Assembly: GCF_002252505.1 (NCBI RefSeq)
Contig: NZ_NNRL01000148.1
Coordinates: 62,001 to 126,000 of the forward strand
Reading direction: 5' to 3'
From: Brucella grignonensis
GTDB taxonomy: Bacteria > Pseudomonadota > Alphaproteobacteria > Rhizobiales > Rhizobiaceae
Length of the DNA stretch: 64,000 nt
A program made the position numbers and the translations under genes. Positions 58,536-64,000 of the stretch are shown piece after piece; the stretch's first letter is position 1; every line of letters starts with the position of its first letter. The notes under the pieces were generated by a model, which had not been told where the DNA came from, searched no databases, and saw nothing but the letters and a program-made list of their open reading frames with translations.

Positions 58536-58705
58536 ATGTTCTGCAAAACTTGCAAGGCTGTGCAGAAACAGAATTATTAGATCGTTTTTGGAATTTTCAG
58601 AATGAAATTTACAAAAGCAGATTGACACATAAGTTTAAAAAGCAAAGACTGTGCACAGGCTTGCAAAAAGCCACAGCGTGGAGGCGCTGTTCATAGGGAG
58701 GAATA

Positions 58706-59734
58706 ATGATGCGTTGGGCACTTATGGCTGCGGCGTTTGCCGCTGGCGTTTCATCATTTGCGGTTTCTGCACAGGCTTCTGGCAATCTCAATCTCATCTG
58801 CTCGGCAGACGTTGTGATCTGCGAGCAGATGAAGAACAATTTTGAGAAGGAAACAGATATCAAGGTCAATATGGTGCGTCTGTCTTCTGGCGAAACCTAT
58901 GCGAAGGTTCGCGCCGAAGCACGCAATCCGAAGACCGATATCTGGTGGGCAGGCACTGGCGATCCGCATTTGCAGGCTGCATCCGAAGGGCTGACGCTTG
59001 AATATAAATCGCCTCTGCTCGACCAGTTACAGGATTGGGCAAAGAAGCAGGCGGAAAGTTCGGGATTTCGTACTGTGGGTGTTTACGCCGGCGCTTTGGG
59101 CTGGGGCTATAACACCGACATTTTCAAGAAGAAGAACCTGAAGGAACCAACCTGCTGGGCCGATCTGCTCGATCCGTCCTATAAGGGCGAAATCCAGATG
59201 GCAAACCCGAATTCTTCCGGCACAGCCTATACGGCTCTCGCGACACTGATACAGTTGATGGGCGAGGAAAAGGCGTTTGAATATCTGACAAAACTCAATG
59301 CCAATATCTCGCAATACACCAAGTCAGGATCTGCACCGGTAAAGTCGGCTGCGCGTGGTGAAAATGGTATCGGTATTGTCTTCATGCACGACGCGGTTGC
59401 GATGACTGCCGAAGGGTTCCCGATCAAGTCCATCGCGCCTTGTGAAGGAACGGGATACGAAATCGGATCCATGTCGATCATCAAGGGCGCCCGCAACCTC
59501 GAAAACGCCAAGAAATGGTATGACTGGGCGCTGACAGCAGAAGTGCAGTCGAAGATGAAGGATGCAAAATCCTTCCAGCTTCCATCCAATAAGAACGCCG
59601 AAGTGCCGAAAGAATCGCCACGCTTCGAGGATATCAAGCTGATCGACTACGACTTCAAGACCTATGGCGAACCGACCAAGCGCAAGGAAATCCTTGAGCG
59701 CTGGGACAAGGAAATCGGCGCAAAGGCGAATTAA
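58706..59734 (+). CDS. AfuA/FbpA-type periplasmic binding protein
   Basis: 342-residue binding protein. The signal peptide is MMRWALMAAAFAAGVSSFAVS, with cleavage near AQA-S. The mature part begins LNLICSADVVICEQMKNNFEKETDIKVNMVRLSSGETYAKVRAEARNPKTDIWWAG, a PBP type 2 fold of the iron/AfuA/thiamine/phosphonate group. FbpA-type iron binders carry a Tyr pair near the C-terminus; I see only one Tyr in that area (IDYDFKTYGEP), so iron is not certain. AfuA of Actinobacillus binds hexose phosphates, and the phosphatase-family gene at the end of this operon would suit that. A GGGAGG site precedes the start; ATG at 58709 is an alternative. Confidence 0.88.
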   Translation: MMRWALMAAAFAAGVSSFAVSAQASGNLNLICSADVVICEQMKNNFEKETDIKVNMVRLSSGETYAKVRAEARNPKTDIWWAGTGDPHLQAASEGLTLEYKSPLLDQLQDWAKKQAESSGFRTVGVYAGALGWGYNTDIFKKKNLKEPTCWADLLDPSYKGEIQMANPNSSGTAYTALATLIQLMGEEKAFEYLTKLNANISQYTKSGSAPVKSAARGENGIGIVFMHDAVAMTAEGFPIKSIAPCEGTGYEIGSMSIIKGARNLENAKKWYDWALTAEVQSKMKDAKSFQLPSNKNAEVPKESPRFEDIKLIDYDFKTYGEPTKRKEILERWDKEIGAKAN

Positions 59735-59779
59735 AGCTTCGCCTTATCGGGCGATTAACAATCCTTTTTCGTTATCGAC

Positions 59780-59803
59780 CTCCCGCCGCCAGTCCGGCGG
59801 GAG
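59780..59803 (+). other. Intercistronic hairpin after AfuA-type binding-protein gene
   Basis: Nine-bp perfect G+C-rich stem (CTCCCGCCG / CGGCGGGAG) with a 6-nt loop, 45 bp after the binding-protein stop and 61 bp before the permease start. No T-run. Probably stabilises the abundant binding-protein mRNA. Confidence 0.6.
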
Positions 59804-59864
59804 ACGAATAATTGCGTCCACTTTGCCAGCCATGAGCAAAAAATGAGCAGAAAAGCGGATAGAT

Positions 59865-62090
59865 ATGAAACAACATAATCGACGGCTTGATGTGGTTTTG
59901 GCGCTGGCTTTGGCCGCGTTCTTTATCTTGCCCTGGTATCGCATTGAGCAAGGCTTCTTCCGTTTCAGCTGGCTTGAAGGGTTTTTCAGTCAGGCCGAAA
60001 ACGGTCCCGGTATTCTGCAAATATTCGCTTATGGCCGCCCATGGCTCGCTGTTGTTGCCGTACTGATGCTCATTTGCGGCTTTGCACGCTTTGTGATGTC
60101 TCCGGAAAAGCGGACATCCGTTCTGATCGGGGCAAGCCTTCTGGGTGCGGGCTTTCTTGCGCTGCAAGGACTGGCGATCGGTTTCACCGGCTGGAACTGG
60201 ACAGTAAGCGAAACCCTCTTCGGTCAGCTTGCCGATGGACAGCCAGCCTTTGGCGCAGGGGCCGTCCTGACAGGCCTTTGTTTTCTGCTGATCTTTTCTT
60301 TCGGACTTGCCGAACGCGGAGTGATGAAAGGCGATGCCTTTGTCGTTTCCTCCATCACATTGCTGGTCGCACTGGTCAGCGTTTTTGTATTTTATCCGAT
60401 CTTCAGCATGTTTGCAGGCTCTGTTCAGGACTTTGACGGTTCCTTCAAGCCGGATGGCTTTATTGGCAATATTCAGGATTCTTCCATCTGGAGCCTTGCC
60501 TGTGTGATCGGCGAGGGGCGTTGCGGCGTTGCATGGCGCACGTTGTGGCTCGCGTTGATGACAGCAACAGGCTCGACTGTGCTCGGGCTTTCCTTCGCAC
60601 TCGTTGCAACCCGCACAGGCTTTCCGTTCAAGAAAGGCTTGCGCATTCTCACAGTGCTGCCGATCATCACGCCACCATTCGTGATTGGTTTGGCGCTAAC
60701 ATTGCTGTTTGGCCGCGCAGGTGTGGTGACGGAACAGATTTCCTACTTCTTTGGTGTTGAACCGGGCCGCTGGCTTTATGGTCTCACGGGTATCTGGATT
60801 GCGCAGGTGCTTTCCTTCACACCGATCACCTTTCTGGTTCTGATCGGTGTGGTCGAAGGCGTTTCGCCTTCCATGGAAGAAGCATCGCAAACTTTGCGTG
60901 CCGGTCGCTGGCGCACGTTCAACCGTGTTTCATTGCCGCTTATGGCACCGGGACTGGCCAATGCATTCCTGATTGCCTTCATCGAAAGCATGGCCGATTT
61001 CGGCAATCCAATGGTGCTGGGCGGCAGCCATGGCGTGCTTTCGACCGAGATATTCTTTGCCGTGGTGGGCGCGCAAAATGATCCGTCGCGCGCGGCTGTT
61101 CTGGCCATCGTATTGCTTTGCTTCACGCTGTCGGCCTTCCTCATTCAGCGTCTGTGGCTGTCAGGAAAAAACTTCGCCACCGTCACCGGCAAGGGCGATT
61201 CAGGCATTCATGCCGGCCTGCCAAATGGATTGAGGATTGGCGTCTATGCCCTTGTTATTCCTTGGATGATCTTCACTGTCGTCGTCTATGTCATGATTTT
61301 GATTGGCGGGTTCGTACGCACCTGGGGGCTCGATAATTCGCTGACATTCGATCATTACCGCCGCGCTTTCTCGGTGGCATGGACGGATAGCGGCTTTGCA
61401 TGGACGGGTGTTGCCTGGAACTCTTTCTGGACGACGATGGAAATATCGCTCATCTCTGCACCACTTACTGCCGCTGTCGGCTTGCTGACCGCATATCTAA
61501 TCGTGCGGCAGCGCTTCTTCGGGCGCAGTGTGTTCGAGTTTGCACTGATGCTGAGCTTCGCCATTCCAGGCACGGTTATCGGCGTTAGCTATATCATGGC
61601 TTTCAACCTGCCACCGCTTGAAATGACCGGCACAGCGCTGATCCTGATTGCCTGCTTCGTGTTCCGCAATATGCCGGTTGGCGTGCGCGGTGGTATCGCC
61701 GCCATGAGCCAGCTCGACAAAAGCCTTGATGAAGCATCGCTCACGCTGCGTGCAGGCAGTTTCCGCACCATCCGCAAGGTGATCTTGCCGCTTCTACGAC
61801 CGGCAATTACTGCGGCACTGGTCTATTCCTTCGTACGTGCGATCACATCGATCAGTGCTGTGATCTTCCTTGTGTCGGCGGAATACAACATGGCGACTTC
61901 TTACATCGTCGGCCTTGTCGAAAATGGTGAGTTCGGTGTGGCGATTGCCTATTCGTCAGCACTCATTCTCGTGATGGTGGTCGTGATTGTCACCTTCCAG
62001 CTCCTTGTCGGTGAACGCCGATTGCGGCGCGAAAACCGCGTTGCCACGCACACGCCGATTAAAACCGTTCAACAGGAGAAAGCCGTATGA
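59865..62090 (+). CDS. AfuB/FbpB-type fused ABC permease
   Basis: 741-residue permease consisting of two fused binding-protein-dependent transport domains, with about 14 spans in total. Each half has its own coupling loop: EEASQTLRAGRWRTFNRVSLPLMAPGL (about residues 340-366) and DEASLTLRAGSFRTIRKVILPLLRPAI (about 622-648). An N-terminal region of some 160 residues with extra spans precedes the first domain. Size and fusion match AfuB and the larger FbpB proteins. It ends in a 4 bp overlap with the ATPase start. Confidence 0.93.
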   Translation: MKQHNRRLDVVLALALAAFFILPWYRIEQGFFRFSWLEGFFSQAENGPGILQIFAYGRPWLAVVAVLMLICGFARFVMSPEKRTSVLIGASLLGAGFLALQGLAIGFTGWNWTVSETLFGQLADGQPAFGAGAVLTGLCFLLIFSFGLAERGVMKGDAFVVSSITLLVALVSVFVFYPIFSMFAGSVQDFDGSFKPDGFIGNIQDSSIWSLACVIGEGRCGVAWRTLWLALMTATGSTVLGLSFALVATRTGFPFKKGLRILTVLPIITPPFVIGLALTLLFGRAGVVTEQISYFFGVEPGRWLYGLTGIWIAQVLSFTPITFLVLIGVVEGVSPSMEEASQTLRAGRWRTFNRVSLPLMAPGLANAFLIAFIESMADFGNPMVLGGSHGVLSTEIFFAVVGAQNDPSRAAVLAIVLLCFTLSAFLIQRLWLSGKNFATVTGKGDSGIHAGLPNGLRIGVYALVIPWMIFTVVVYVMILIGGFVRTWGLDNSLTFDHYRRAFSVAWTDSGFAWTGVAWNSFWTTMEISLISAPLTAAVGLLTAYLIVRQRFFGRSVFEFALMLSFAIPGTVIGVSYIMAFNLPPLEMTGTALILIACFVFRNMPVGVRGGIAAMSQLDKSLDEASLTLRAGSFRTIRKVILPLLRPAITAALVYSFVRAITSISAVIFLVSAEYNMATSYIVGLVENGEFGVAIAYSSALILVMVVVIVTFQLLVGERRLRRENRVATHTPIKTVQQEKAV

Positions 62091-63148
62091 CTATGATCCG
62101 TCCCGGCTCCGTTACCTTTCAAAACGTTACCAAGAAGTTCGGCAATTTCACCGCTCTGCCTGATTTGTCGCTAACGGTGGAACCCGGCACACTTGTGACC
62201 TTGCTCGGTCCATCCGGTTGCGGCAAGACCACGACCCTGCGCCTTCTGGCGGGGCTGGAGCATCCGACATCGGGCAGCATTCTGATCGGTGGCAAGGATG
62301 TGACCATGCTCCCTGCCAATGAGCGCGATGTATCGATGGTGTTTCAGTCCTATGCGCTATTTCCACACATGAGTTCGCTCGATAACGTTGCCTATGGACT
62401 TGAATCTTCCGGATTGAAGAAGAAGGAAGCGCGTGAGCGGGCCGAGGAAGGGCTGAATCTGGTTGGCCTTGCCGGTATGGGGCATCGCCTTCCGGCCGAG
62501 CTTTCAGGTGGGCAGCAACAGCGTGTCGCAGTTGCCCGCGCATTGGTGCTGGAGCCACAGGTATTGCTACTTGATGAGCCGCTGTCCAATCTTGACGCGC
62601 GTCTGCGCCGCCGTGTGAGAACCGAGATCAGGGAACTCCAGCAAAGGCTTGGTTTCACTGCAGTTTATGTTACCCACGATCAGGACGAAGCTTTGGCGGT
62701 GTCCGATACAATTATTGTCATGAAAGACGGCGATATAGCGCAGCAAGGCAGTCCGCGCGATCTTTATGAGTCGCCCGCATCTGCCTTCATCGCAGACTTT
62801 ATGGGCGAGGCAAATGTCGTGCCCTGTGAAGTTGTCAGCGTAGAAAATGGAGAAGCCGTCATCCGTATCGGAAAACTTGAGCATCGCGTGGCATCACGAA
62901 ATGCAAGGCCCGGACCGGCCCAATTGGCGGTTCGTCCCAACGCCGTGAGTTTGCACGCACAAAGTGGCGGAGATTTTCCGGGGCGCGTGACGCATTCCGC
63001 CTATCTCGGCGATCATACTGAATATGAAATCGAGACTGAACATGGCAAGCTTTTCATTGTCGATCCGGCAGTGGAAGAGGCGCTGGCACCACAAACCGAC
63101 GTGGCGATTCATTTCAAGCCGCGCGGTCTTGCCATCATCAACAATTGA
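62087..63148 (+). CDS. AfuC/FbpC-type ABC transporter ATPase
   Basis: 353-residue ATPase. Walker A is GPSGCGKTTTLRLLAGLEHP, signature LSGGQQQRVAVARAL, Walker B VLLLDEPLSNLDARLRRRV, switch YVTHDQDEALAVSD. The C-terminal domain (about residues 240-350) is the TOBE-type regulatory region (QLAVRPNAVSLHAQ, GRVTHSAYLGDHTEYEI). The start overlaps the permease stop, so translation is coupled. The substrate follows from the binding protein; iron, putrescine-like and sugar-phosphate systems share this ATPase type. Confidence 0.93.
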   Translation: MTMIRPGSVTFQNVTKKFGNFTALPDLSLTVEPGTLVTLLGPSGCGKTTTLRLLAGLEHPTSGSILIGGKDVTMLPANERDVSMVFQSYALFPHMSSLDNVAYGLESSGLKKKEARERAEEGLNLVGLAGMGHRLPAELSGGQQQRVAVARALVLEPQVLLLDEPLSNLDARLRRRVRTEIRELQQRLGFTAVYVTHDQDEALAVSDTIIVMKDGDIAQQGSPRDLYESPASAFIADFMGEANVVPCEVVSVENGEAVIRIGKLEHRVASRNARPGPAQLAVRPNAVSLHAQSGGDFPGRVTHSAYLGDHTEYEIETEHGKLFIVDPAVEEALAPQTDVAIHFKPRGLAIINN

Positions 63149-63193
63149 GCGCATGAACCTTGCGCCTTTATTCCCTCTGACTGGAAACCACGC

Positions 63194-63994
63194 ATGACAT
63201 TGGACATTTCAAAAGAGCTTCAAACGCGGTTTAAACTTGCGCAGGAAATTGCGCGTGAGGCAGGCGCTATGGCGCTTGATTATTTCAATCGCCGCGAAAC
63301 ACTCGTAATCGAAACCAAGCGCGATCCGCAGGATGTGGTTTCCATCGCCGATCGCAATGTTGAGCAGCTTATAGCTGAGCGGGTATCGGCTGCTTTCAGC
63401 GACGATGGCTTCCTTGGCGAGGAATATGGACTCAACGCTGGTGCTTCGGGCTATACATGGGTGGTTGATCCCATTGATGGCACCAGCCCGTTCGTCAATG
63501 GAATGCCGAACTGGTGTGTTTCCATCGCGGTACTGAAGGATGGTGAGCCCGTCATCGGTGTTATTCAGGCACCTTGTTTTGATGAGCTTTATGCTTCCGC
63601 CAAGGGGCAGGGTGCAACACTTAACGGCAAAAAGCTCGCGCTTGATCTATCTCGCAATATCCGCAATTCGGTGACCGGCATCGGAGCGAACAATCATGTC
63701 ACGCCGCAGGTGGTTGCCAAAATTGTGGAAGATCTGTTGGAAGCAGGCGGCACATTCATCCGCAATGGTTCGGGCGCGCTGATGATTGCCTATGTCGCGG
63801 CTGGTCGTCTGGTGGGCTACTATGAACCATATATGCACGCATGGGACTGCATGGCCGGTTTCTGTCTCGTTAAGGAAGCAGGCGGTTATGTGCATCCGTT
63901 CCCGGTCGAAGGCGAACAACTGACCAAGGGCAATAAGGTTTTTGTTGCAGCGCCCGGTGCGGTCGATGATCTTAAAAAGATTGCCCGACTGTAA
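63194..63994 (+). CDS. Inositol-monophosphatase/histidinol-phosphatase family enzyme
   Basis: 266-residue Mg-dependent, lithium-sensitive-type phosphatase. Motifs are GEEYG in DDGFLGEEYGLNAG (metal), DPIDGTSPFVNGMPNWCVSIA (the DPxDGT core) and WDCMAGFCLVKEAGG (the C-terminal WDxxAG). Family members act on inositol phosphates, histidinol phosphate, fructose bisphosphate or other phosphosugars. It lies 45 bp after the ABC ATPase with no terminator between, so it is probably the fourth gene of the operon. That would let the cell dephosphorylate an imported phosphorylated compound. Full length; the stop is at 63992-63994, near the window edge. Confidence 0.92.
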   Translation: MTLDISKELQTRFKLAQEIAREAGAMALDYFNRRETLVIETKRDPQDVVSIADRNVEQLIAERVSAAFSDDGFLGEEYGLNAGASGYTWVVDPIDGTSPFVNGMPNWCVSIAVLKDGEPVIGVIQAPCFDELYASAKGQGATLNGKKLALDLSRNIRNSVTGIGANNHVTPQVVAKIVEDLLEAGGTFIRNGSGALMIAYVAAGRLVGYYEPYMHAWDCMAGFCLVKEAGGYVHPFPVEGEQLTKGNKVFVAAPGAVDDLKKIARL

Positions 63995-64000
63995 GAAACA

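Noticed and set aside
1-64000. Mobile elements, prophage or defence system
   Set aside because: No transposase, integrase, toxin-antitoxin, restriction or phage genes were recognised. The gene content is ordinary transport and catabolism, so the unusual signals are in RNA and regulatory DNA instead.

Overview
The window looks like part of a replicon from a Brucella/Ochrobactrum-type alphaproteobacterium (Rhizobiales). The grounds are the protein families, an ABC- and TRAP-transporter-rich gene content, a DUF1127 gene followed by anti-Shine-Dalgarno hairpins, an Irr-type iron control element, and an approximately 106 bp palindromic intergenic repeat that resembles Brucella repeat elements. Assignment to the second chromosome of such an organism is inference from this catabolic and transport-heavy content. 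No rRNA, tRNA, CRISPR array, transposase, phage gene or plasmid origin was seen.

Layout. 1-960: end of a siderophore/haem-type iron ABC transporter. 1480-9283: a ribose-type sugar ABC transporter with a lactonase (minus strand), facing a GAF histidine kinase and a NarL-type response regulator. 9216-16873: a sugar-acid module (tagaturonate/fructuronate reductase-like enzyme, FadR-type GntR regulator, altronate dehydratase, zinc alcohol dehydrogenase, TRAP transporter) that should funnel a hexonate or hexuronate to 2-keto-3-deoxygluconate. 17017-26366: a divergent cluster whose ABC transporter is split over both strands (binding protein and permeases on minus, ATPase on plus). It also carries an M81 metallopeptidase, RidA, an SDR, an RpiR regulator, a D-threonine-aldolase-like PLP enzyme and a SnoaL-like protein. 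26907-30115: a glycine betaine/proline (ProVWX-type) transporter. 30431-39067: a seven-gene minus-strand operon (creatininase family, SsuB/C-type ABC transporter, cytosine-deaminase-like amidohydrolase, FAD oxidase, NMT1-type binding protein, RutR-like TetR), facing a ferredoxin-reductase-like flavoprotein and a second RidA. A near-perfect RutR-type palindrome lies between the two arms. 39158-40802: an MFS exporter converging on a DUF1127/anti-SD RNA locus. 41232-45753: glycine riboswitch and gcvTHP. 45796-46163: small-RNA-like elements. 46422-47793: a small membrane protein and a sterol-desaturase family enzyme. 47965-52528: an Irr-box-preceded EfeUOB/EfeM iron uptake operon. 52670-58487: polyol dehydrogenase, Lrp-type PutR and PutA. 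58706-63994: an Afu/Fbp-type ABC transporter with an inositol-monophosphatase-family enzyme.

How it works together. Most of the window is scavenging: sugars, sugar acids, betaines, cyclic nitrogen compounds, amino acids (glycine cleavage, proline oxidation) and iron, each transporter next to its enzymes and regulator. The least conventional signals are in RNA and regulatory DNA. Two minus-strand loci carry CCUCCUCCC loops like the alphaproteobacterial cuckoo/CcsR RNAs, one of them downstream of DUF1127 and the other an orphan with an RpoH-like promoter. Long inverted repeats follow efeB, strong hairpins follow most binding-protein genes, and the 106 bp repeat sits repeatedly inside operons. 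Functional statements rest on reading the translated sequences and recalled family knowledge; no database search was run.
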